This document shows, piece by piece, positions 56,866-63,664 of a DNA stretch of 64,000 nucleotides. Numbering within the stretch: position 1 is the stretch's first letter; each line of letters begins with the position of its first letter. Made by a program: the position numbers and the translations under genes. This DNA is from a virus. Location of the stretch: IMG/VR virus record IMGVR_UViG_3300032294_002706, positions 62,001-126,000 of that record. One strand, given 5' to 3'. The notes below the pieces were generated by a model, which saw only the letters and a program-made list of their open reading frames with translations, was not told where the DNA came from and did no database searches.

Positions 56866-57522
56866 TTACTTTTTAATGATTCTACCAGCTTTCCAGCCGA
56901 TTGGAATTGCTTCGTTCTTCAATATTTTTTTATTTTCATGTTCATTAGTTATCCATATTTTTCCAAATTGGCTGTTTCTGGAACCTACCTGATTTTGTGA
57001 ATTTGCAATACCTATCTTTTTCTTAGTTTGTTCGTTATGCGATTTTCCAGTCCAATCATAAAATACTCCATGCGAACGTCTCCCTTCGGAATATGCTTTT
57101 TTGTTTCCGATTGATAAATTATTTGATCTATTTCTAGACCATTCATCATTTTGACGCAGCTCTTTCATTTTTAAATTTCCTCTAATTCCACGGCTTCTTT
57201 GGATTTCGGAGTTTTTATTATATGTCTCAAACCCTCCTTCTCCACCTATAACCAGATTCATACACATTGGATCAACTAATAAATTCTCATTCACTATTTC
57301 CCTTTCTCTAAATTTCAAAGAACTTCGGTCAGTCAACCATTCCAATATTTCAATCGAATGATTTTTCTTTCCGTGTTTGTTTAAGGATCTTTTCAGAACC
57401 TTGCCGCTTCCGAAATACCCGTCATCTAAATTAGAAGTCGAGTGCATTCCGATGTAGTACTTTCCAGTTATATTACAAGTCACCTTGTAAATGTAATGGT
57501 GAGTATGTTGTTTTCTTGGCAT
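56866..57522 (-). CDS. GIY-YIG homing endonuclease (free-standing, Seg-like)
   Basis: A 218-residue protein. The N-terminal catalytic domain reads HYIYKVTCNITGKYYIGMHS (the GIY...YIG strands in variant form Y-I-Y...Y-I-G), then DDGYFGSGKVLKRSLNKHG and IEILEW with the catalytic region and NLVIGGEGG. The C-terminal part has NUMOD3-like GKSHNEQTKKKIG segments for DNA contact. It sits inside the tRNA cluster between tRNA-Leu(TAG) and tRNA-His, 3 bases from the former, and has its own GATAAATAAA box at 57542-57551. The target is unknown and may be near the tRNA genes. Confidence 0.88.
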   Translation of the reverse strand: MPRKQHTHHYIYKVTCNITGKYYIGMHSTSNLDDGYFGSGKVLKRSLNKHGKKNHSIEILEWLTDRSSLKFREREIVNENLLVDPMCMNLVIGGEGGFETYNKNSEIQRSRGIRGNLKMKELRQNDEWSRNRSNNLSIGNKKAYSEGRRSHGVFYDWTGKSHNEQTKKKIGIANSQNQVGSRNSQFGKIWITNEHENKKILKNEAIPIGWKAGRIIKK

Positions 57523-57541
57523 TTTTGTCCTAGTCTTTTGA

Positions 57542-57551
57542 TTTATTTATC
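57542..57551 (-). promoter_or_regulatory. late-type box GATAAATAAA before the endonuclease gene
   Basis: On the minus strand it lies 20 bases before the ATG at 57522. Confidence 0.45.
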
Positions 57552-57580
57552 TGAGACTAGGTACAAAACTACCTCGTTGG

Positions 57581-57653
57581 TGACCGATGGGAATCGAACC
57601 CACGACCTCTTGAACCACAATTAAGCGCTCTAACCAACTGAGCTACGGCCAAC
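57581..57653 (-). tRNA. tRNA-His (anticodon GTG)
   Basis: D arm GCTCAGTTGGTTAGAGC, anticodon loop TTGTGGT (anticodon GTG), T arm GTGGG-TTCGATT-CCCAT. The acceptor has G at -1 (GTTGGCCG) facing CGGTCACC; the first standard pair is a T-C mismatch and the anticodon stem has one A-C mismatch, so the ends are approximate. Confidence 0.78.
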
Positions 57654-57654
57654 G

Positions 57655-57737
57655 CGGAAGAAGAGGGAATCGAACCCCCAAGGCTTTTACACCCAGCTGT
57701 TTTCAAGACAGTTTCCTCGTCCATTCGGACTCCTTCC
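57655..57737 (-). tRNA. tRNA-Ser (anticodon TGA)
   Basis: Acceptor GGAAGGA/TTCTTCC, anticodon stem with loop CTTGAAA (anticodon TGA), long variable arm and T arm GGGGG-TTCGATT-CCCTC. It lies within 2 bases of tRNA-His. Confidence 0.88.
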
Positions 57738-57746
57738 AATTTTTTG

Positions 57747-57816
57747 AGGTCAGTGTTGGAATCGAACCAACTCCGCAGATTTTGCAGACCTGCCGGCCTC
57801 CACGACCGAACTGACC
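57747..57816 (-). tRNA. tRNA-Cys (anticodon GCA)
   Basis: Acceptor GGTCAGT/ACTGACC, anticodon stem CAGGT/ATCTG with loop CTGCAAA (anticodon GCA), T arm GTTGG-TTCGATT-CCAAC. It is the first gene of the tRNA cluster in the direction of transcription. Confidence 0.88.
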
Positions 57817-57821
57817 AAAAA

Positions 57822-57855
57822 CAAAAAAGGCTTAAACGTTAGTCTAAGCCTTTAT
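57822..57855. terminator. bidirectional terminator upstream of the tRNA cluster
   Basis: AAAGGCTTA (57826-57834) pairs with TAAGCCTTT (57844-57852) around a loop of about 9 bases, with an A-run to the left. It separates the tRNA cluster from the genes at 58-61 kb. Confidence 0.8.
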
Positions 57856-57894
57856 CTGTAATAGTTCCTTACTTTACATCACGGCTTAGACTTA

Positions 57895-57911
57895 TCAAGA
57901 CTTAGTCTTGA
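57895..57911. repeat. palindrome in the gap before the tRNA cluster
   Basis: TCAAGAC and GTCTTGA flank TTA, a perfect 7-bp inverted repeat in the 130-base gap between the terminator and the gene ending at 57985. It could be an operator or an RNA hairpin. I see no coding in the gap; TATCTTTA and an A/T-rich stretch near 57935-57970 could hold a promoter for the tRNAs. Confidence 0.5.
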
Positions 57912-57984
57912 CGAGCGTAAACAAAGTGAATGTAAAGATAGTGTTTTCATGCTAATAATATACTATAAAAGTGTTATTCGGTTT

Positions 57985-58764
57985 TTATTTATCTTTTCTT
58001 TTTGCTAATTTTCTTTTAACTGCTTCTCTGGTTGATTCCATCTTCTTTGCATACGATGGATTCTTTCTCTTGTTGAAGTTGATTTGTTGGTTTAAGGAAC
58101 CTGTGATCTTTTGCATGTTACCTCCTCTTGTTCTGATCAACCAGTCTGCGAGTTTCTGAACTCCAAGCTCTTTGAATTTACCCTTTGCATCGGGAGCATC
58201 ACTGTGATGAAACTTAAGTTTCTTCTTTTCTGATACGTCATCATCCTCTTCTTCGTCATCCCACTGATCGTATGTGTCGGCTAGTGCATTACCAATGATT
58301 TCCCTAATTTTATCGAAATATCGAACTTCTTGTAAACCGGAGATCGCATCCATTGCCAGCTCAATTTCTTCTGCGACCTCGTCTGTTTGCATTGAACTAG
58401 GATCCCCATTTTGGAAAAACCAACCCCAATCCAGATCGTCTAGTTCGAACGTTTCCCACAGATCCATGTCCTTTTGACTGATGAACCCTTCTGCTTTAAT
58501 CGTTGAAGCATTGAAGTCTATTGAAATCGTGATCTTATTCCAAAATTTTCGTGTAACATCCTGGTAATTTTCAGAATCTATTCCATAATCTTCAAGGTCC
58601 ATGTCCCATTCTGACACAAGTTTAAGCACGTTACCTTCAACTGTGCCACCGACTCCTTTAGCCAATTGGTCAAGATCAATTGAGCTAAATCCCATTGACC
58701 TAAGCTCGGCGGAGTCGTCATCGCTTAAATTTTCAAGTACGAATTGTTTAAATGTCTTTACCAT
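57985..58764 (-). CDS. candidate packaged protein with targeting motif and basic C-terminal domain
   Basis: A 259-residue protein beginning MVKTFKQFVLENLSDDD, which is very close to the T4 internal-protein leader MKTYQEFIAEA. The middle is acidic (DQWDDEEEDDDVSEKKK). The last 70 residues form a basic helical domain: GVQKLADWLIRTRGGNMQK, ITGSLNQQINFNKRKNPSYA and KKMESTREAVKRKLAKRK. I recall this domain as recurrent in large T4-like phages. It may bind DNA. Packaging is inferred from the motif. Confidence 0.72.
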   Translation of the reverse strand: MVKTFKQFVLENLSDDDSAELRSMGFSSIDLDQLAKGVGGTVEGNVLKLVSEWDMDLEDYGIDSENYQDVTRKFWNKITISIDFNASTIKAEGFISQKDMDLWETFELDDLDWGWFFQNGDPSSMQTDEVAEEIELAMDAISGLQEVRYFDKIREIIGNALADTYDQWDDEEEDDDVSEKKKLKFHHSDAPDAKGKFKELGVQKLADWLIRTRGGNMQKITGSLNQQINFNKRKNPSYAKKMESTREAVKRKLAKRKDK

Positions 58765-58777
58765 AGTTTACTTATTT

Positions 58778-59350
58778 TTATCCAGGAAAGTGAGAGTATA
58801 AGGTGTCAACCTTTTCTTTGTAGTCCGGCGCGATTGTTATAAGCACGTCAGCCAGCAGTGAGTATAGAGAAACAAGTTCAGAGTACTCTCGATATTCGCT
58901 AGTTGAGTTATCGTTTCTAAATAGTGCCATTACGTCAATCAATATTTCCTCAAGCAACTCATAAATTTTTTCAGCGTCAACCTTTGCCGCGAATTCCTCA
59001 TCGGATTCAACGTACTCAGATTCGGTCTTTAGATAATTATAGTAGTCTTTAGCCGAGTTCACTAGATTCTGTAGATCCGCTTGAGTATCTCTAACCTTGT
59101 GAGACTCAATCTCGCCCTTATCAATTTTAGTTAATGAGAATAACGGAACAGTTGCAACGTTCTCTTTTGAGTTGTGCAATTTTACCTTTGCATATTCTCC
59201 AGTGATCGCAACCACTTCTCCCATTCCTCTGTAGGATTTTACTGAATCTCCAACCTCAATGCCGTTTGGGTTTGGATCCTCTTTTCTGTCAGGTTGATGA
59301 GATATTTCGAAGTCGTCTTCGAAGTCCTCAAATAGTTTAATGTATTTCAT
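58778..59350 (-). CDS. candidate packaged protein with targeting motif
   Basis: A 190-residue protein beginning MKYIKLFEDFEDDFEISHQP, a variant of the targeting motif. Residues 33-70 form an SH3-like barrel (IEVGDSVKSYRGMGEVVAIT, YAKVKLHNSKENVATVPLFS), and residues 80-190 are helical. The function is unknown. It overlaps the upstream gene by 14 bases. Confidence 0.65.
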   Translation of the reverse strand: MKYIKLFEDFEDDFEISHQPDRKEDPNPNGIEVGDSVKSYRGMGEVVAITGEYAKVKLHNSKENVATVPLFSLTKIDKGEIESHKVRDTQADLQNLVNSAKDYYNYLKTESEYVESDEEFAAKVDAEKIYELLEEILIDVMALFRNDNSTSEYREYSELVSLYSLLADVLITIAPDYKEKVDTLYSHFPG

Positions 59351-59744
59351 TGTGCTTAATAATTAATTCTCCCAATACTTCAATCGTACCGACTATTCTC
59401 TGAAATTCCATTTGTTTTAATTTAATGGCTTTCGTTGAACCGTCGATCGTCTTTAAGTGTTCGGTTAATTCTTTTTTTGCATCAGCGACGTCAAATTTAC
59501 CAGCAGCTGCTTTTTTGTAGTACGGTAATTTGACTTTGAAATGTTGATATGTAAGAAGAGCGTCTCCGCCCTTTTCTTTTGCATTTTGCGTGATCTTTGC
59601 TGCACCGGCTAATCTATTCTTTGCGAAATCCTCTAGCGATTCCGGAGCCTTGGCTTCATTAATCATGAAACTTTTAAAACTAGTTTCAATTCTTGAGTTG
59701 GTTCCATTGGCCTTGTGATGTAGTTCCCAATTGATTATTGACAT
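59337..59744 (-). CDS. small basic protein with targeting motif
   Basis: A 135-residue protein. Residues 20-31 read ETSFKSFMINEA, the targeting motif with INE-A like the T4 leader. The rest is helical and lysine-rich (AAGKFDVADAKKELTEHLKT). It has ATG/stop contact with the phosphoribosyltransferase gene upstream. The function is unknown. Confidence 0.65.
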   Translation of the reverse strand: MSIINWELHHKANGTNSRIETSFKSFMINEAKAPESLEDFAKNRLAGAAKITQNAKEKGGDALLTYQHFKVKLPYYKKAAAGKFDVADAKKELTEHLKTIDGSTKAIKLKQMEFQRIVGTIEVLGELIIKHNEIH

Positions 59745-60985
59745 TATAGCATGTTTGCATTTTTAGCAGCAACTTTGATCATGTCGACCGTGAATTCAAT
59801 TCGGTCTTCTGCTGGTTTTGCTGACTCTTTTCGATTTTCTGAATCTACGATTGACTTTAGGATTTTATCTAAATCTAGATTTGAACGGTTAGCTGTGTTC
59901 TTGGCATCTCTAAACATTTGTAAGCTGCGAGCATCAATTTCTTTTTGCTTAGCCTTTTTAACTTTCGACTTTTCAACAGAGGCCTTTGATCGTTCTTCTT
60001 TTTGTTCCGGAGAATCCTCAGCCTTTCCGCTGTACTTAAGTAGAGAGTACGTTGAAATATATTTTGCGTAATCTTGTAAGTTTTCGTCGGTCAGCTTTGT
60101 TGCAATATTATCGATGATTCCCTTTAGAGTAGTTCCGCCAACGAGCATATCGTCAACTACCATGAAATATGGAGTTCCGGCAGTGATCACACTTGTAATC
60201 TTGCGGTAGTTAGGATTTCTAATTAACGCTTGATGGGCTTCAGCTGATGATTTGAATGCATTGAGTATGTAATCGTCAACGTGATGTCCCGGATTCAAAA
60301 GACGGCGTGATCCTGATCTAAGGCCTGACGATTTCTTAATGAATCCTGTAAAATCCGTGCTCTGTGAAGTTTTAGCATTCTCCATACCTGGCCAGTCCTG
60401 AACCGGTTGACCAGTTCTTTCGGACCAAGCCATTGCGGCTGGACCGTTCCAATAGCCGGCAACATGGTTCTTTAGATAAGAATCTAATTGCTCTCTTGTA
60501 ATCTTGTCAGCTTTCGCATAGGCTTCCCAATTAACGATTGCTAATGGATCTGCATAAAATCGTTTGATCACGTCTATTACTTTTGCATTTGGATAGTAAA
60601 TACTCTTGATTGTTTCGGCAATTCTTAACGCTAACGGGGAAGAGGATCCGGCTGGAATGATAATGTCAACTTTTCGGCCAACTAGATTATCTGGATAGGT
60701 TAACTTGACTAATTTAGTTAAGTCTTCATCAGAGATGGCATCCGGTTTTTTAAGAGCATCCATTAACTGAACTTTTTGAGAGCCGTCTGCCTTCTCCATA
60801 GCATAGCCATGATACATTTGAACCTTTGAGTTTGCCACCTTATACGCACTTGAACCAGCAGTAGGCGCACTCGCTAATTTCACGATATCATCAGGCGAAT
60901 CTTGACTGAAATCTATAGCAGGCCTTCCGTTAACAAGTTTAATGCCCTCAGTCAAAAACTGAGAGAAATTCATTAGGTGTTTCAT
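59744..60985 (-). CDS. phosphoribosyltransferase-like protein with targeting motif
   Basis: About 413 residues from ATG 60985 (MKHLMNFSQFLTEGIKLVNG); an upstream ATG at 61042 would only add codons from the helicase remnant region. The N-terminus is the targeting motif with LTE-G. The PRPP-binding loop is clear near residue 300: FMVVDDMLVGGTTLKGI, matching D-D-x-x-x-G-G-T-T of type I phosphoribosyltransferases, and VDIIIPAGSSSPLALRIAE in the first half fits the fold. It appears to be an enzyme prepared for loading into the head. TATAAATAA lies only 4 bases upstream. Confidence 0.72.
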   Translation of the reverse strand: MKHLMNFSQFLTEGIKLVNGRPAIDFSQDSPDDIVKLASAPTAGSSAYKVANSKVQMYHGYAMEKADGSQKVQLMDALKKPDAISDEDLTKLVKLTYPDNLVGRKVDIIIPAGSSSPLALRIAETIKSIYYPNAKVIDVIKRFYADPLAIVNWEAYAKADKITREQLDSYLKNHVAGYWNGPAAMAWSERTGQPVQDWPGMENAKTSQSTDFTGFIKKSSGLRSGSRRLLNPGHHVDDYILNAFKSSAEAHQALIRNPNYRKITSVITAGTPYFMVVDDMLVGGTTLKGIIDNIATKLTDENLQDYAKYISTYSLLKYSGKAEDSPEQKEERSKASVEKSKVKKAKQKEIDARSLQMFRDAKNTANRSNLDLDKILKSIVDSENRKESAKPAEDRIEFTVDMIKVAAKNANML

Positions 60986-60989
60986 AGAG

Positions 60990-60998
60990 TTATTTATA
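60990..60998 (-). promoter_or_regulatory. late-type box TATAAATAA overlapping the helicase remnant stop
   Basis: It lies on the minus strand directly before the ATG at 60985. Its TAA is the stop codon of the old helicase end, so the box may be a leftover from before the endonuclease arrived. Confidence 0.5.
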
Positions 60999-61125
60999 TT
61001 CGATGCGAATCCTGGACTTAAATTCCGGTGGAAATTGATCACCAGCTGACTTCATGAGATCAGCAAAGCATCCGTCCAAGAAATAGGTCACTGCCCAGTC
61101 TTCCGGAGTTCTAATAGATCGACTT
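60990..61125 (-). pseudogene. orphan 3' end of a DinG-type helicase gene
   Basis: The minus strand encodes SRSIRTPEDWAVTYFLDGCF, then ADLMKSAGDQFPPEFKSR and IRIEYK before a stop. It matches the end of the intact helicase (GRSIRTPNDWAITYFLDGCL ... RERLRVVYR) residue by residue, but differs at many third positions, so it is not a recent copy. It begins at helicase motif VI, directly after the stop of the GIY-YIG gene. I interpret it as the original 3' end of the helicase, cut off by insertion of the endonuclease with a replacement end. Confidence 0.88.
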
Positions 61126-61885
61126 AACAATAAACCCAATCTATAAATTTTGGATTTAATAATCTAGCTCTAATTGTTGTAACTGGCATAGTTAATAGCT
61201 CTGACGCTTTGTGTAAACTTTCATACTCAATGCCACTTATTGATATTTTTCTTTTATTTGGACTGGGTCTACCTTTACTGGCTTTTCCTATATTTTCTCT
61301 ATGTTTATCTGAAAATGGTCCAGTCTTTTTACCTTTAAATCTATCCGACGTTAATTTTCGCCCTCTTTCTGATTTATTAAATAAAATTAATTTTTCAGTA
61401 TTTTTAAGCCTAGCTTCTTTTTCTTTATTAGTATACCCACTAGCTTTCATTCTATCTTTTTTAGTAATTGCAGCTTTAACACCAACTGACTTTCTACTTT
61501 CAGGACTAATTTTTGAATTGTGAATTTTCATAAGTTCACAAAATTTAGGAGTGCGTTTCTTTCCAGTATTTTTAATTCTACGTTTTTCAATTATTTCATC
61601 TCGATTAGGGTGGTTAGTTGTAGTATCACCGCCGGTTCCTCCGTCTGTTATATTATATCCACTGTGTTGAGATCCTAGTTCTTTTATCCAAAATTTTTCT
61701 CTATTTGATAATTGCTCAAAGGTTTCACAAACTTCGAGTATTTCTTTCGTAAATGAAGAAATTCCATATTTATTAATTGCTTGCTTAATTAATTTACCTG
61801 ATCCGAAATAGTTTTTTTGATTTTTGACACTTTTACCGACATATATTTTACCATTTATTAAATTAGTTATTTTGTATATGACCAT
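61124..61885 (-). CDS. GIY-YIG homing endonuclease with NUMOD domains, inserted at the helicase 3' end
   Basis: A 253-residue protein: MVIYKITNLINGKIYVGKSV (GIY-YIG core), KNYFGSGKLIKQAINKYGIS, NREKFWIKELGS and YNITDGGTGG. NUMOD3-like repeats follow (GPFSDKHRENIGKASKGR) and a C-terminal NUMOD1-like unit (ISGIEYESLHKASELL). It lies between the intact helicase gene and the orphan helicase end; its stop lies at the junction with the latter. The likely target is the conserved motif VI codons of the helicase gene. Upstream TATAAAATAAAAG is a possible promoter. Confidence 0.9.
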   Translation of the reverse strand: MVIYKITNLINGKIYVGKSVKNQKNYFGSGKLIKQAINKYGISSFTKEILEVCETFEQLSNREKFWIKELGSQHSGYNITDGGTGGDTTTNHPNRDEIIEKRRIKNTGKKRTPKFCELMKIHNSKISPESRKSVGVKAAITKKDRMKASGYTNKEKEARLKNTEKLILFNKSERGRKLTSDRFKGKKTGPFSDKHRENIGKASKGRPSPNKRKISISGIEYESLHKASELLTMPVTTIRARLLNPKFIDWVYC

Positions 61886-61927
61886 TTGACTGACTCTTTT
61901 ATTTTATATATATGAGACATCGTGGTG

Positions 61928-63664
61928 TTACCTATATACCACACGTAGCCGTTCTCTAAAATTTGATCCAGTTAACGCAGTTGGGTCTCTTAATACATCA
62001 GCTAGACACCCATCTAAGAAATATGTTATAGCCCAATCATTTGGGGTTCGGATTGACCTACCAATTCCTTGAGCAATACTAACTTCGGTCTTCCAGTTAT
62101 ACCATTTTTGACTGTATTCCAATTTTGCAGCAACGTACTTATCACCAAGGTGAGGATACGGCACCTTTAGGAATATTTGGAATCTGCTGTGATCATCGAC
62201 CATGTTCAGACCCTCAAGAATTGACGGTCCCATTAGGACCATGCCCTTCTTTTTAATCATTTTCTTTAGTGCAAGTTCCTTTTCACCGGAACCTTTATAG
62301 AGTAGAATGCGTTTCTTAACATCCTTGGGAAGGCCATTAAAAATCTTAGTATTCAATTCATAAGAACCGGAATGGATGATCCCAGAGTCCTCAGAGTGCT
62401 CACGAATGATTCTGGTTACCGTATCTATTGCCCATTGTAAATTGTCATTCAAGAATCGGGCTGACATTTTCTTACCTGGGTAAAAAATGATCGGTGACCG
62501 CTCCCAATTGAAGTTACTTTCAATCTTGAAGTACTTTGCTTTTTTGATTCCATGATTTCTCATGAAGTCTCCAGCTCCTCCCATTGTTGCAGTCATCAAC
62601 AATTTGAACCCGAACTTCGTAAAGAAGTGTTTTTGTAATAAGTAGTACTCATCGATGCAGTTAAATGTGATCGATTTCTCTCCAGGATTCTTTACAAGCT
62701 TTTCAAGACCTACCTTGTCAATAATATCACAATAGTCTTCTAATTTACAGTGAACGTCCTTACACCAATCGGCTAGATTAAAAACTGCAAGCCATTCTAG
62801 CGGAAGGCTTTCATCAACGAACTCCTCTGCCGCGTTTTCTCTGATTTGTGAGGTTGACTTTACCAAGTCGGCTAGCAGCCTGGTCACTTCTCTAAGCAGT
62901 TTAAGTAGAGTTGAATGATCTTCGTGCTCGTAAATTAAATTGATTGCCTTTTCCAATCGCTTGAAGTCAACGGATGGCGGCCTTTGTCCAATATCTCCCA
63001 AACCTTCAACTAATTTTTGAGTTTTACCGACTATTTCAGTTGAAACGATTGGGCTGAAATGGCTCTGTACAATATCTAGGAGTTTGTGAGCCTCATCGCA
63101 TATCACGAAATCTCTTTGTGGAAATGGTGATCCTCTACCCGTGCCTTGCTGCTGGGCCTCAACATAATTTCTTTGAATCAAGGCATACGGATAGGTTAAC
63201 AGAGCCACTGGAGATTTAATAGCCTTTTTGCGTGAAGTTAAGTAACCGCATTGCTTGAAACACGGCAAGGCTTCAGCAGCCTCATAGCTCGTTCCCTTGT
63301 TCTTGCACTCACCGACTGAGAATTTCTCACCATTCACCGCACACGTGTAATTATCAACACCCTTGATGTTGCCCCAATTCCAGAGCTGCATTTTACGAAA
63401 GTCCTTTACGTACTGTTCGTGCAAAGAAAGGTCAGAGGCTAAAATATAGCCTCGATTACCCTTGAATGCCAAAAAATCCGCGAATAACATTGCAATTACT
63501 GACTTACCTGAACCGGTTGGAGCATCAAGCAGATAGATTCCGTTTGGATCCTCCTCATAGGCTTCGATAATATCAAGAATTGCCTCTTGTTGTTGCGGTC
63601 TGAACTCCAATCCTGGGTGCTTGCCCTTCACGAACTGTTCAAACTCTGCTTTTAGTTTACCCAT
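61928..63664 (-). CDS. DinG/XPD-type Fe-S superfamily 2 helicase
   Basis: A 578-residue protein. Walker A DAPTGSGKSVIAMLFADF; DEAH box FVICDEAHKLLDIV; motif VI IAQGIGRSIRTPNDW. Between Walker A and DEAH are four Cys (NYTCAVNGEK, GECKNKGTS, LPCFKQCGYL) spaced as in the 4Fe-4S domain of XPD/DinG helicases. It likely unwinds DNA 5' to 3'. The last 44 residues, from motif VI on, appear to have been supplied by the endonuclease-bearing element. It overlaps the methylglyoxal synthase gene by 8 bases. Confidence 0.88.
   Translation of the reverse strand: MGKLKAEFEQFVKGKHPGLEFRPQQQEAILDIIEAYEEDPNGIYLLDAPTGSGKSVIAMLFADFLAFKGNRGYILASDLSLHEQYVKDFRKMQLWNWGNIKGVDNYTCAVNGEKFSVGECKNKGTSYEAAEALPCFKQCGYLTSRKKAIKSPVALLTYPYALIQRNYVEAQQQGTGRGSPFPQRDFVICDEAHKLLDIVQSHFSPIVSTEIVGKTQKLVEGLGDIGQRPPSVDFKRLEKAINLIYEHEDHSTLLKLLREVTRLLADLVKSTSQIRENAAEEFVDESLPLEWLAVFNLADWCKDVHCKLEDYCDIIDKVGLEKLVKNPGEKSITFNCIDEYYLLQKHFFTKFGFKLLMTATMGGAGDFMRNHGIKKAKYFKIESNFNWERSPIIFYPGKKMSARFLNDNLQWAIDTVTRIIREHSEDSGIIHSGSYELNTKIFNGLPKDVKKRILLYKGSGEKELALKKMIKKKGMVLMGPSILEGLNMVDDHSRFQIFLKVPYPHLGDKYVAAKLEYSQKWYNWKTEVSIAQGIGRSIRTPNDWAITYFLDGCLADVLRDPTALTGSNFRERLRVVYR

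Noticed and set aside
61886-61927. Group I intron in the helicase gene instead of a free-standing insertion
   Set aside because: The upstream helicase has a complete C-terminus with its own stop, so splicing is not needed; I see no intron core, though a covariance search would settle it.
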